Shown: positions 29,249 to 38,385, numbered from the stretch's first letter. The stretch is DNA of 64,000 nt from Bacillus sp. REN3 (GCF_017912555.1 NZ_JAERSD010000001.1:250782-314781), one strand, 5' to 3'. Numbers and translations are program-made. The notes: generated by a model from the sequence alone, not told the origin.

Positions 29249-30022
29249 TTGTTTGAAACCGTGTTATATGAAGTGCGGAATCAGGTGGCATATATTACCC
29301 TGAACCGCCCCGAGAAATTGAATGCCTTCACGGAGCAGCTGAACAACGAACTTCAGGCTGCTTTCAAGAAAGCCTCCCGTGATGAAAACGTCAGGGCATT
29401 GGTCATAACAGGCGCCGGGCGGGCATTCTGCTCCGGAGAAGATCTGGCTGGCGTCTCGGAAGAAATGGACCATGGCGAGGTGTTGAGGAAACGGTATAAT
29501 CCAATGCTGCTCGAACTTAATCGCTGTGAGAAACCAGTGGTTGCTGCTGTGAATGGAGTAGCGGCTGGTGCCGGGATGAGCCTCGCATTAGCCTGCGATT
29601 TCCGGATTGCCTCCGAGAAGGCAAACTTCGTAGAAGCATTCATCCACGTCGGCCTTGTCCCGGATGCGGGGAACTTGTATTATTTGCCGCGAATCATCGG
29701 GCAGGCAAAAGCGATGGAGCTGGCAGTCTTTGGCGAAAAAATCCCTGCGGAAAAAGCAAAGGAACTCGGCCTCGTAACTGAGGTCTATCCATTGGAAGGC
29801 TGGGATGGAGCGGTGGCTGTCTTTGCCGAGAGATTAGCAAAAATGCCGACAAAGGCAATAGGCTTGATAAAAAGAAGCCTGAAAGCGAGCTGGCAGTCAG
29901 ACCTTGCTGAGTTTTTGGAAAGGGACGCACAAGGGCAAAGGATTGCTGGCCAGACAGCCGATCACATAGAAGGTGTCAAGGCCTTCATTGAAAAAAGGAA
30001 GCCTGTGTTCAAGGGAGAATAA
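29249..30022 (+). CDS. paaG: 1,2-epoxyphenylacetyl-CoA isomerase, PaaG-like
   Basis: A 257-residue crotonase distinguished from its neighbours by GRAFCSGEDLAGV and IHVGLVPDAGNLYYLPRIIG, where one catalytic glutamate is replaced and Asp-Ala-Gly-Asn appears; this resembles PaaG/isomerase-type crotonases. PaaG converts ring epoxide to oxepin-CoA and later shifts a double bond. TTG 29249 follows GGGGG by eight or nine bases. Confidence 0.85.
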   Translation: MFETVLYEVRNQVAYITLNRPEKLNAFTEQLNNELQAAFKKASRDENVRALVITGAGRAFCSGEDLAGVSEEMDHGEVLRKRYNPMLLELNRCEKPVVAAVNGVAAGAGMSLALACDFRIASEKANFVEAFIHVGLVPDAGNLYYLPRIIGQAKAMELAVFGEKIPAEKAKELGLVTEVYPLEGWDGAVAVFAERLAKMPTKAIGLIKRSLKASWQSDLAEFLERDAQGQRIAGQTADHIEGVKAFIEKRKPVFKGE

Positions 30023-30061
30023 TAACAATCAATCAATCTATCAAAAAAGGAGATGTTACGC

Positions 30062-31579
30062 GTGACAACAGTTAAAGAACAAAAATTCGAACCGATGGCA
30101 GTAAAACGCGAGACATATCAGCTGATCATTAACGGAGCACGCCAGGATAGTGCCAATGGTGAGACCTATAAGGTTTTCAACCCGGCGACAGGCGAGGAAG
30201 TCGCTACTGTGGCAAAAGCATCAATTGAAGATGCGGAAATGGCCGTTCAGGCAGCAAGGAATGCATTTGACTTCGGAAAATGGCGCCATTTTCCGGTTAA
30301 CAAACGGTCACGTACACTGAACAAGATTGCTTCCATCATGAGGTCCCGTTTTAATGAACTGGTAGAATTAGAGATTCTCGATACCGGAAAGTCACTTGCT
30401 GCTGCACAGGGACAGGTCATGCAGGCAATAGAAGATTTTGAGTTTTATGCCGGAGCGATTGTCAGCCACCGAGGAGCTGTCAATAGCTTGCCGGGGGCAT
30501 TCCAGAATATCACTGAAAAAGAACCTGTTGGTGTCTGCGCACAAATCATACCCTGGAACTATCCGCTGATGATGGCAGCCTGGAAGATCGCCCCTGCCAT
30601 TGCCACAGGCTGTTCCATCGTTGTAAAACCTGCATCGCTGACACCGTTGACCGCGATTGTCCTGGGGGAAATCTGCATCGAGGCAGGAGTTCCTGAAGGG
30701 GTAGTAAACGTCATTCCAGGTTCCGGTTCCGTAATCGGGAATTATCTGGTAGAGCATGAGAAGGTGGACAAGGTTGCTTTCACTGGATCGACGCCAATTG
30801 GCAAGGATATCATGGCAAGAGCTTCGCAAACACTGAAGCGAGTGACGCTCGAGCTTGGCGGAAAGTCACCTAGCCTAGTTTTCGAGGATGCTGACATTGA
30901 TGCAGCGGTAGACGGATCTCTATTCGGGATTTTCTATAATACCGGGCAATCATGTGAAGCCCGTTCCAGGATCTATGTCCACGAGAATATTTATGATGAA
31001 TTCCTTGAAAAATTCGTTGCAAAAACAAAGCAGCTAAAGCTTGGGGATCCTTTCGACAAGGAGACACATGTCGGTGCTGTCATTAGCCAGGATCAGCTGG
31101 ATGTCATCGATGGGTATGTTCAATCGGCCCGGGAAGATGGAGCGCAGGTGTTGACTGGAGGAAAGACAGCCAAACCTGAAGGTTTCGAGAATGGCTGCTG
31201 GTATGAGCCGACAATCATCGCCGAAACAAACCATAGCATGAAGGCGGTCAGGGAAGAAATCTTCGGTCCGGTTGTCGTCGTCATGAAGTTCAGCGATGAA
31301 AAAGAAGCTGTCAAGCTTGCGAACGACAGTGAGTATGGCCTCGGTTCGGCAATCTGGACGAAGGATTACGGACGTGCAACACGGGTTTCGAAGCAGATCC
31401 AGGCTGGAATCGTCATGGTCAATTGCCCGTTCTCCGCATTCCCGGGAACTCCGTTCGGCGGCTATAAACAGTCAGGATTCGGACGTGAGCTCAGTATCGA
31501 AACACTCGATCTCTATACAGAAACGAAGAGCATTGTGTCATATTATGGCAACCGCCCGCTGAACCCGTTTAATCTTTAA
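30062..31579 (+). CDS. Aldehyde dehydrogenase (paa pathway)
   Basis: A 505-residue NAD(P)-dependent aldehyde dehydrogenase: PWNYPL, FTGSTPIGK, general base Glu in LELGGKSP, catalytic Cys in TGQSCEARSR, and EEIFGPVVVV. GTG 30062 has AAGGAGAT about eight bases upstream; an ATG at 30053 overlaps that site. It lacks a fused MaoC hydratase domain, so it is not a full PaaZ. It likely oxidises the semialdehyde formed after ring opening (the dehydrogenase half of PaaZ, as the separate PacL of some bacteria), or phenylacetaldehyde. Confidence 0.85.
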   Translation: MTTVKEQKFEPMAVKRETYQLIINGARQDSANGETYKVFNPATGEEVATVAKASIEDAEMAVQAARNAFDFGKWRHFPVNKRSRTLNKIASIMRSRFNELVELEILDTGKSLAAAQGQVMQAIEDFEFYAGAIVSHRGAVNSLPGAFQNITEKEPVGVCAQIIPWNYPLMMAAWKIAPAIATGCSIVVKPASLTPLTAIVLGEICIEAGVPEGVVNVIPGSGSVIGNYLVEHEKVDKVAFTGSTPIGKDIMARASQTLKRVTLELGGKSPSLVFEDADIDAAVDGSLFGIFYNTGQSCEARSRIYVHENIYDEFLEKFVAKTKQLKLGDPFDKETHVGAVISQDQLDVIDGYVQSAREDGAQVLTGGKTAKPEGFENGCWYEPTIIAETNHSMKAVREEIFGPVVVVMKFSDEKEAVKLANDSEYGLGSAIWTKDYGRATRVSKQIQAGIVMVNCPFSAFPGTPFGGYKQSGFGRELSIETLDLYTETKSIVSYYGNRPLNPFNL

Positions 31580-31587
31580 AAAAACGT

Positions 31588-31620
31588 GGCGAGCCCTCAT
31601 TATTGCGGGTGCTCGCCTTT
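31588..31620 (+). terminator. Partial terminator or attenuator inside the paa operon
   Basis: GGCGAGC (31588-31594) pairs with GCTCGCC (31611-31617) with more pairing inside, followed by TTTCATGTTTT. paaH starts 26 bases further on, so it probably reduces downstream expression rather than ending transcription. Confidence 0.55.
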
Positions 31621-31645
31621 CATGTTTTAAAAGGAGGACATTATA

Positions 31646-32521
31646 ATGAGGAAACTTGTCGTGATCGGTTCCGGAGTCATGGGCCGAGGGATTGCTTATG
31701 TCAGCTGTCTAGGGGGCTTCGATACTGTATTGATCGATGTCTCGAAAGAGCAGCTCGTGAATGCTGAACAGGAAATCAACAGCACGTTCGATAAAGGAAT
31801 GGCAAGGGGCAAAATCAGCCAGGAGGAGATCGAGTCGGCCAAAGAAAGGCTGAACTATTCATCTGATCTCGCTTTGGAAGCGGAAAACGCGGATTTAATC
31901 ATTGAAGCAGTACCGGAAAAATTAGAAATAAAGAAAAAGATTTTCGAGGCCATCGATCAGCAAGCGCCAGCCCATTGCCTGTTCGCTACGAACACGTCGA
32001 CCATGAGCCCGACCGAAATTGCGTCATTCACAAAAAGGCCAGAGAAGGTCATTGCCATGCATTTTTTCAACCCTGTCCATAAAATGCCGCTTGTCGAAAT
32101 TATCCGCGGTCTGGAAACAAGCGATGAAACGGCCAAAGCAATCGAGCAGGCAGCAATCCGAATGGGGAAGGAAACGGTCACCGTCAATGAGTTTCCTGGC
32201 TTTGTGACAAGCAGGATCAGTGCGCTAGTCGGGAATGAAGCATTTTATATGCTGCAGGAAGGTGTCGGTACAGCTGAAGAAATCGATAAAGCAATCAAGC
32301 TGGGGCTTAACTATCCAATGGGCCCGTTCGAGCTTGGTGACCTTGTCGGTCTTGATACCCGGCTTAACAATTTAAAATATCTTCACGAAAAGCTTGGCGA
32401 AAAATATCGCCCGGCACCGCTTCTCGAGAAGTATGTAAAAGCAGGGCGCCTCGGAAGGAAAACGGGCCGAGGGGTCTATGACTACAGACAAACAGCGGAA
32501 ACTGCAGCGGCAACAAAGTAG
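31646..32521 (+). CDS. paaH: 3-hydroxyacyl-CoA dehydrogenase PaaH
   Basis: A 291-residue dehydrogenase with N-terminal NAD-binding GSGVMGRGIAYV, the catalytic His region HFFNPVHKMPLVEII and the C-terminal domain segment NEFPGFVTSRI with GLNYPMGPFELGDLVGLD. In the paa pathway it oxidises 3-hydroxyadipyl-CoA to 3-oxoadipyl-CoA. AAAAGGAGG precedes the ATG; paaJ follows after 14 bases. Confidence 0.93.
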   Translation: MRKLVVIGSGVMGRGIAYVSCLGGFDTVLIDVSKEQLVNAEQEINSTFDKGMARGKISQEEIESAKERLNYSSDLALEAENADLIIEAVPEKLEIKKKIFEAIDQQAPAHCLFATNTSTMSPTEIASFTKRPEKVIAMHFFNPVHKMPLVEIIRGLETSDETAKAIEQAAIRMGKETVTVNEFPGFVTSRISALVGNEAFYMLQEGVGTAEEIDKAIKLGLNYPMGPFELGDLVGLDTRLNNLKYLHEKLGEKYRPAPLLEKYVKAGRLGRKTGRGVYDYRQTAETAAATK

Positions 32522-32535
32522 AAGGGAGAAGGACC

Positions 32536-33744
32536 ATGAGAGAAGCAGTGATCATCGATGCGGTCAGGACGCCGATTGGAAGGTATAATGGCAGCTTGAG
32601 GCATATCAGGCCTGACGATTTAGGCGCGATTGTCATTAAGGCACTAGTCGAACGGAATCCAGACGTATCACCCGGGCAGATAGAGGAAGTTGTCTTTGGG
32701 AACGCGAATCAGGCAGGGGAAGATAACCGCAACGTTGCCAGGATGTCAGGTCTCCTTGCTGGCCTACCCGTAGAGGTTGCTGGGACAACGGTCAACCGTC
32801 TTTGCGGATCGGGACTAGATGCGGTTAATTACGCAGCAAGGGCCATCATGGCAGGGGAAGGAGATATTTTCATTGCTGGCGGCACAGAATCCATGACAAG
32901 GGCTCCGTTGGTCATGGCCAAGCCAGAGAAAGAGTTCCCGCGAGGCAATATGCAAATGTTCGATACGACAATCGGCTGGCGTTTCATCAACGAGAAGCTC
33001 GAGGAAATGTATGGCACGGACAGCATGCCGGAAACGGCCGAGAATGTCGCCAAAAAATACGGCATCAGCAGAAACGCCCAGGATGAATTCTCGGCTGAAA
33101 GCCAACTCCGTGCCCAAAAGGCAATGGAATCCGGCAGATTTGAAAAAGAAATCATTCCCGTCATATATGAAGATAAAAAAGGTAACAAGGTTGTTGTCGA
33201 TACCGATGAGCATCCGCGTCCAGGAACGACTGTTGAAAAATTGGCCAAACTCAAGCCGCTGTTCAAGGATGGTACGGTCACCGCTGGCAATGCATCCGGA
33301 GTGAACGATGGAGCGTCAGCGCTCCTTCTGATGAGCCGTGAAAAAGCAGAAGAGCTTGGACTGAGGCCGCTCGCAAAGTATATCGTTTCCGCGACTGCCG
33401 GGCTGGAACCATCGATCATGGGAATGGGTCCTGTATATGCAGTTCAAAAAGCGTTGAAAAGAGCTGGCCTGTCAGTAGAAGATATGGACTTGGTCGAATT
33501 GAACGAAGCGTTTGCGGCGCAATCGCTGGGATGCATCCAGGAGCTGGGGCTCGATCAATCAAAAGTCAATGTCAATGGCGGCGCAATCGCATTTGGGCAT
33601 CCACTTGGAGCCAGCGGAGCCAGGATCCTGACAACCCTTTTGCATGAAATGAAAAAACGCGAGTCAAGGTACGGACTCGCGACAATGTGTGTCGGTGTTG
33701 GCCAGGGAATCGCGACCATCATCGAAAATATAAGGGAGAATTAG
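32536..33744 (+). CDS. paaJ: Acyl-CoA thiolase, PaaJ-like
   Basis: A 402-residue thiolase. The nucleophilic Cys is in VNRLCGSGLDA (near residue 90), with His in FGHPLGASGAR and the second Cys in TMCVGVGQG. The context indicates cleavage of 3-oxo-5,6-dehydrosuberyl-CoA and 3-oxoadipyl-CoA, releasing acetyl-CoA and succinyl-CoA. GAAGGGAG precedes the ATG. Confidence 0.93.
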   Translation: MREAVIIDAVRTPIGRYNGSLRHIRPDDLGAIVIKALVERNPDVSPGQIEEVVFGNANQAGEDNRNVARMSGLLAGLPVEVAGTTVNRLCGSGLDAVNYAARAIMAGEGDIFIAGGTESMTRAPLVMAKPEKEFPRGNMQMFDTTIGWRFINEKLEEMYGTDSMPETAENVAKKYGISRNAQDEFSAESQLRAQKAMESGRFEKEIIPVIYEDKKGNKVVVDTDEHPRPGTTVEKLAKLKPLFKDGTVTAGNASGVNDGASALLLMSREKAEELGLRPLAKYIVSATAGLEPSIMGMGPVYAVQKALKRAGLSVEDMDLVELNEAFAAQSLGCIQELGLDQSKVNVNGGAIAFGHPLGASGARILTTLLHEMKKRESRYGLATMCVGVGQGIATIIENIREN

Positions 33745-33748
33745 AGCA

Positions 33749-34525
33749 ATGGAATATATCAAATTCGAGAAACAGGGTCATATTGCATATATTACAATCA
33801 ACCGGCCAGACTCCCTGAATTGCTTCAATTATCAAACCCTTTGTGAGCTCGGCGAAACTGTTGGGAGTCTCCATACCGATCCTGATGCCAGGGTAGTGAT
33901 TTTTACTGGAGAAGGGGAAAAAGCATTCAGCGCTGGAGCAGACTTGAAGGAACGCAAATACTTGAGTGAGGCGGAGGTCAGGCGCAACGTCAAGAAAATC
34001 AGGGATGTTTTCAGTGCGATTGCTGAATTGCCACAGCCTACGGTCGCTGCTGTCAATGGCTTTGCCTTCGGGGGAGGCTTTGAATTGATGCTTGCCTGTG
34101 ATTTTAAGATCGCAGCCGAGGGCGCCATGATGGGAATGACAGAAGTCAGCTGGGGAATCATTCCAGGCGCTGGAGGTACACAGCGCCTCACAAGACTGAT
34201 TGGCGAGATGAAGGCGAAGGAACTCATCCTGACAGCGAGGAAAATCAACTCAGAAACAGCATTCGACCTGGGAATCCTGACAGCAGTCGCAGCGAAAGAG
34301 GAAGTCATGCCAACAAGCATCAGACTGGCAGAAGAGATCCTCCAGAACGCCCCGATTGCGGTCAGACAGGCAAAGTACGCCATCCAGCATGGCAGCAGCA
34401 CCGATTTGAACACGGGGCTTGCAATCGAATCGAAAGCATATGAAGTAACGATCCCGACAAAGGACCGCGTTGAGGCATTGAATGCTTTCAGCGAAAAACG
34501 AAAGCCTGTATTCACAGCTGAATAA
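33749..34525 (+). CDS. Third enoyl-CoA hydratase/isomerase of the paa operon
   Basis: A 258-residue crotonase with EKAFSAGADLKER, NGFAFGGGFELMLACDF and GMTEVSWGIIPGAGGTQRL, so both glutamates of an active hydratase are present. It starts four bases after paaJ. Its job in the operon is not fixed: it may be the 2,3-dehydroadipyl-CoA hydratase, or contribute to the oxepin-CoA hydrolase step for which no MaoC-type enzyme is visible nearby. Confidence 0.85.
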   Translation: MEYIKFEKQGHIAYITINRPDSLNCFNYQTLCELGETVGSLHTDPDARVVIFTGEGEKAFSAGADLKERKYLSEAEVRRNVKKIRDVFSAIAELPQPTVAAVNGFAFGGGFELMLACDFKIAAEGAMMGMTEVSWGIIPGAGGTQRLTRLIGEMKAKELILTARKINSETAFDLGILTAVAAKEEVMPTSIRLAEEILQNAPIAVRQAKYAIQHGSSTDLNTGLAIESKAYEVTIPTKDRVEALNAFSEKRKPVFTAE

Positions 34526-34594
34526 AATGGGAATCCATAGGAGCTGTTTCCTATGGATTTTCTCATGAAAGCAATTTACTTATGCAAAATAGTG

Positions 34595-34644
34595 ATAATA
34601 TTGTAAACTATTCTATAACGGTTTATTTCCGTTCAATAATATTG
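34595..34644 (+). promoter_or_regulatory. Candidate autoregulatory operator of the PaaX gene
   Basis: An inverted repeat AACGG-N7-CCGTT (34617-34633) is flanked by two direct copies of ATAATATTG (34595-34603 and 34636-34644), 41 bases apart. The arm spacing equals that of TAACAC-N7-GTGTTA at the paaK promoter. Confidence 0.5.
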
Positions 34645-34662
34645 AATGAGGATGACAACACC

Positions 34663-35538
34663 TTGAATACAAGATCAATGATTTTCACATTGTATGGCGA
34701 CTATATTTCCCACTATGGAAGCAAAATCTGGATTGGAAGCCTGATTCGTCTGCTGAACGAATTCGGCCATAATGACCAGTCGGTCAGGGCGGCCATATCC
34801 AGGATGAACAAACAGGGCTGGGTACAGGCAGAAAAAGTCGGCAACAAGAGCTACTATTCGCTGACTCCGCGAGGCCAGAAACGGATCGACGAAGCCGGTA
34901 AGAGGATTTTTAAATTGAAGCCGGAAAAGTGGGATGGCAAATGGCGGATCCTCATGTACTCGATTCCGGAGGAAATCCGGAATGTCAGGGACGAACTGCG
35001 CAAGGAATTGATCTGGAGCGGTTTCGGCTCTATGTCCAACAGCTTTTGGATTTCTGCCAACAATCTTGAACGGCAGGTGCAGGACCTGATCGAAAAATAT
35101 GATATCGAACAATATGTCGATTTCTTCATAGCCGAATACAAGGGTCCCCATGAGAACAGAAGGCTGGTGGAAAAAAGCTGGGACCTCAAGGAAATAAATT
35201 TGAAATACCAGGACTTCATCAGCGAATATAGCCAGAAGTACATCATAGATAAAAACAAGATCCTAAAGGGGAGCATGTCGGATGCTGAATGCTTTGTCGA
35301 ACGGACTAAGCTTGTGCATGAATACCGGAAATTCCTGTTTGTCGATCCAGGCCTTCCCGAAGAACTGCTTCCGGAAAAATGGCTCGGCAGCCATGCAGCA
35401 TCGCTTTTCAGTGAATATTACAAGGAGCTGGCAGAGCCGGCGTCCCGCTTCTTCGAATCAGTATTCAAGGAAGGCAATGAACTGAAGAACAAAGACGTCA
35501 ATTATGATGTCATGGACCATCCATATATCCTGGAGTAA
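34663..35538 (+). CDS. paaX: PaaX-family phenylacetyl-CoA-responsive repressor
   Basis: A 291-residue regulator. The N-terminal winged helix has the PaaX start pattern SMIFTLYGDYISHYGSKIW and SLIRLLNEFGHNDQSVRAAISR. The central domain contains WDGKWRILMYSIPEEIRNVR, and the C-terminal domain has LFVDPGLPEELLPE. In E. coli PaaX represses paa genes until phenylacetyl-CoA binds. TTG 34663 fits the family start better than an upstream ATG, which would add 27 untypical residues; GAGGATG lies upstream. The gene has its own promoter region, 137 bases after the last paa enzyme. Confidence 0.92.
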   Translation: MNTRSMIFTLYGDYISHYGSKIWIGSLIRLLNEFGHNDQSVRAAISRMNKQGWVQAEKVGNKSYYSLTPRGQKRIDEAGKRIFKLKPEKWDGKWRILMYSIPEEIRNVRDELRKELIWSGFGSMSNSFWISANNLERQVQDLIEKYDIEQYVDFFIAEYKGPHENRRLVEKSWDLKEINLKYQDFISEYSQKYIIDKNKILKGSMSDAECFVERTKLVHEYRKFLFVDPGLPEELLPEKWLGSHAASLFSEYYKELAEPASRFFESVFKEGNELKNKDVNYDVMDHPYILE

Positions 35539-35779
35539 AAGCAGGGTGGCACGGACAGCCACCTTGTTTCTTGGCTGTTTTGAACTTGAAAGGGGATGCA
35601 CTCCTCTTTCTAATCGAACTTTCATTTTTCCTTGTCCAGCCTTTCAATGTAAAGCCGCAAATGCGGAGAACAGGAATCGCATTTTGAAGGACAGCCGGGA
35701 TTGAGCCAATATAAGATGCGTGAAATACAGAGGAGATTATGGTAGGGTGAGAGAAACGAAAACAAAAGGAGAGATGGGT

Positions 35780-36454
35780 GTGGGCGAAAAGGAGACTTTG
35801 AAAAAAGAAATCATCGATGCTTTCTATTTCAGGCATGCAACAAAGGAGTTCAATCCTGAAAAGAAAATTCCCGAGGATGATTTCCGTTTTATCCTTGAAG
35901 CGGCCAGACTTTCGCCAAGTTCGTTCGGCTTTGAGCCATGGAGGTTCCTTGTAGTACAGAGCGAAGGACTTAGGGAAAAAATCAAGAACACGGCATGGGG
36001 AGCCTATGGCAAGCTTCCAGAAGCAAGCCATTTTGTTGTTATACTGGCAAGGACGAAACTGGATACGAAATATGATTCAGCCTATTTGCAGGATCATTTC
36101 AAAAATAAGAAACAGATGCCGGCCGAATTCATGGAAAACTACCTTAAAAGGATCGAGGAGTTCCAAAAGACGGATTTTGATCTCCTGGATGGGGATCGCC
36201 CGCTGTTTGATTGGGCAAGCAAGCAAACGTATATTGCGCTCGCCAACATGATGACAGTCGCTGCCCAGATTGGTGTCGATTCATGTCCTATCGAAGGCTT
36301 CAACAGGGAACAAATGAATCAGTTGCTGGCAGAGGAAGGTTTATTAGAGGATGGGCATTTCGGGATCTCTGTAATGGCAGCCTTTGGTTACCGCGCGAAA
36401 GAGCCGAATAAAAAAACGCGCCGTCCATACGAAGATGTCGTGAAGTGGGTTTAG
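35780..36454 (+). CDS. Nitroreductase-family NAD(P)H-dependent flavoprotein
   Basis: A 224-residue nitroreductase of the NfsB/YfkO type. The FMN-binding start is YFRHATKEFNPEKKI and SPSSFGFEPWRFLVV, with GVDSCPIEGFN and the C-terminal FGYRAKEPNKKTRRP. GTG 35780 is eight bases after AAAAGGAG; ATG 35774 is too close to it. The physiological substrate is probably a quinone or nitro compound. It follows paaX but has its own terminator, so its link to aromatic catabolism is only by position. Confidence 0.85.
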   Translation: MGEKETLKKEIIDAFYFRHATKEFNPEKKIPEDDFRFILEAARLSPSSFGFEPWRFLVVQSEGLREKIKNTAWGAYGKLPEASHFVVILARTKLDTKYDSAYLQDHFKNKKQMPAEFMENYLKRIEEFQKTDFDLLDGDRPLFDWASKQTYIALANMMTVAAQIGVDSCPIEGFNREQMNQLLAEEGLLEDGHFGISVMAAFGYRAKEPNKKTRRPYEDVVKWV

Positions 36455-36462
36455 AAACAGGC

Positions 36463-36492
36463 AAAGGAAGAGCTGAACACTCTTCCTTTTTA
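36463..36492. terminator. Terminator after the nitroreductase gene
   Basis: AAAGGAAGAG (36463-36472) pairs with CTCTTCCTTT (36480-36489), followed by further T residues. Confidence 0.88.
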
Positions 36493-36618
36493 TATTGGGG
36501 GCATTTGCACAGATAGGAAGCCGAATGGGTCTGCCAGTGAAAACTGGCGGCCAGCAGAGCCCAAACACCAGAGTAGGGGATCCACTGTGAAGAGAGATGT
36601 GTTCCGGCAACCGTTGTG

Positions 36619-37137
36619 CTAAAGTTGTTTTAATTGCCCTCGGTATTCTTTGCCCTTCTGTACGTATGTATCGATCGACAGCTGGATCAACTCGAGATCT
36701 TTCCCGCCAATTTCCCTGAGAACTTTCCCTGGAGCGCCGACAACAAGCGAACGAGGCGGGATTTTCTTGCCTGCAGGAATCAGCGTATTGGCGCCAATAA
36801 TGCATTCCTCGCCAATTTCAGCTCCATCAAGAATCGTGGAGCCCATTCCGATAATGCATCTTTTCCGGATCGTGCAGCCGTGAAGGATCGCATTATGGCC
36901 AACGGTCACCTCGTCTTCGATCACGAGCGGAGAGCCTTCATAAAGATGGCATGTGACATTATCCTGGATGCTGCAGCGATCCCCAATGGTGATCGTATCC
37001 TCATCGCCGCGTAAAACCGCGTTGAACCATACACTGGAATGTTTCCCGATTTTCACATCCCCAATGATATAACTGCCAGGAGCCTGGAAAACTGTCTGAT
37101 CCACAACAGGCTTTTTATCCAAATACGAAAGTTTCAA
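36619..37137 (-). CDS. Gamma-carbonic-anhydrase-like hexapeptide protein (PaaY/YtoA type)
   Basis: A 172-residue left-handed beta-helix protein built from hexapeptide repeats, with trimer metal-ligand histidines in TCHLYEG and VGHNAILHGC. PaaY proteins are thioesterases that remove dead-end CoA thioesters from the phenylacetate pathway, and the location near paa genes supports that use; a housekeeping YtoA-like role is the alternative. It is transcribed divergently from the nitronate monooxygenase gene. Confidence 0.85.
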   Translation of the reverse strand: MKLSYLDKKPVVDQTVFQAPGSYIIGDVKIGKHSSVWFNAVLRGDEDTITIGDRCSIQDNVTCHLYEGSPLVIEDEVTVGHNAILHGCTIRKRCIIGMGSTILDGAEIGEECIIGANTLIPAGKKIPPRSLVVGAPGKVLREIGGKDLELIQLSIDTYVQKGKEYRGQLKQL

Positions 37138-37226
37138 ATAAGTTCACTCCTTCTCTTCTGATGCATTTCTTAATTGTCTTAAAATTAAAATTAGTATAAC
37201 ATTAATTTAACGAAGGGGGAATTTTT

Positions 37227-38174
37227 GTGAATGGAATAACATCAATTCTTGGCATAAAGTATCCCATCATCCAGGGAGGGATGGGGAATATCAGCAATGC
37301 AGAACTGACTGCCGCCGTATCGGAAGCTGGGGGGCTGGGGACGATCGGTGCCGGAACGATGGCAGTTGAAGAAGTCGAGAAAATAATCGTTGAAACGAAA
37401 GCGAGGACCAAGAAGCCTTTTTCAGTGAATGTGGCATTAAGTGTTTCGCCTGACGCTATTGGTATACTTAAGCTGGCTGTGAAGCATGGAGTCCCTGTCG
37501 TCACACTGTCTGCAGGGAATCCGGCTCCCTTCATCCCTCAGTTGCATGAAGCAGGGGTCAAAGTGATTGCGGTCGTCGCCTCTGTCAAGCAGGCGAAAAA
37601 AGCAGAGGCTGCCGGAGCGGATGTTCTTGTTGCTGAGGGATATGAGGCAGCTGGCATCAACTCGAACCTCGAAACAACAACACTTGCGCTCATCCCGCAA
37701 ATCATCAGCCATGTCAGCATCCCTGTCGCGGCTGCGGGAGGAATCGGGGATGGCAAAGGTCTTGCAGCAATGCTCGCATTAGGAGCGTCAGGGGTCCAGA
37801 TGGGAACTCGGTTCATCGCTACCCGGGAAGCCCCTTTCCATGAAGTATATAAACAAAAATTGCTTCAGGCATCCGATCATGGTACAGTGGTTGTCGGCCG
37901 GTCTGTTGGCAGGATCCGCAGGCTGCTGAATACTCGTTACGCAGAAAAGCTGCTTGCAGCAGAAAAACAGGGAATCACATTAGACGAATTTGCCGAATTG
38001 ACTTCAGAAGACCTGCACCGCAAGGGAGCGCTTGAGGGAAGTGAAGACAAGGGATTCATGAATGGCGGGCAAATTTCAGGGTTGATTGCAGATGTTCCTT
38101 CCGTCCAGGAGCTATTGGAGCGCATGGTGCAAGAGGCAGAAGAACGCTTGGAGACTGCGGCAAGATTAATATAG
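37227..38174 (+). CDS. Nitronate monooxygenase family flavoprotein
   Basis: A 315-residue TIM-barrel FMN protein: YPIIQGGMGNIS, AGGLGTIGAG, GADVLVAEGYEAAG and the phosphate-binding AAAGGIGDGKGLAAMLALGASGVQMGTRF. This pattern covers nitronate monooxygenases and FabK-type enoyl reductases, and the substrate is not decided. GTG 37227 follows AAGGGGG. A single gene with a divergent promoter region of 89 bases. Confidence 0.85.
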   Translation: MNGITSILGIKYPIIQGGMGNISNAELTAAVSEAGGLGTIGAGTMAVEEVEKIIVETKARTKKPFSVNVALSVSPDAIGILKLAVKHGVPVVTLSAGNPAPFIPQLHEAGVKVIAVVASVKQAKKAEAAGADVLVAEGYEAAGINSNLETTTLALIPQIISHVSIPVAAAGGIGDGKGLAAMLALGASGVQMGTRFIATREAPFHEVYKQKLLQASDHGTVVVGRSVGRIRRLLNTRYAEKLLAAEKQGITLDEFAELTSEDLHRKGALEGSEDKGFMNGGQISGLIADVPSVQELLERMVQEAEERLETAARLI

Positions 38175-38346
38175 AAATTGGGCATGTTCCTTTAGGGAGC
38201 ATGCTTTTTTGAACCTCAGGGAACAATTCGGTTACCAGCCGATGGCGTTGGGCAGGGGCTAAAACAAAAAGGCTGCCATCGATTCCTCGGTACCTGCCAG
38301 AGAAAGAACTCTCAATATCTCAACATACTAAATTTTCGGAATATTA

Positions 38347-38385
38347 TTGACACTATAATAGGCTGATGGTAATATAACGTTATAT
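38347..38385 (+). promoter_or_regulatory. Importer promoter overlapped by the shared palindromic operator
   Basis: TTGACA (38347-38352), 17-base spacer, TAATAT (38370-38375). The palindrome ATATAACGTTATAT (38372-38385) covers the -10 element. The 18 bases 38368-38385 are identical to 24016-24033 in front of paaK, so both units probably answer to one repressor. Confidence 0.85.

Noticed and set aside
32829..33419. Minus-strand open frame of 196 codons within paaJ
   Set aside because: Antisense of conserved thiolase sequence; no start site or family resemblance.
33832..34566. Long minus-strand open frame (244 codons) opposite the third crotonase gene
   Set aside because: It is the antisense shadow of a well-supported gene; composition is Ser/Ala/Pro-rich and there is no ribosome site.
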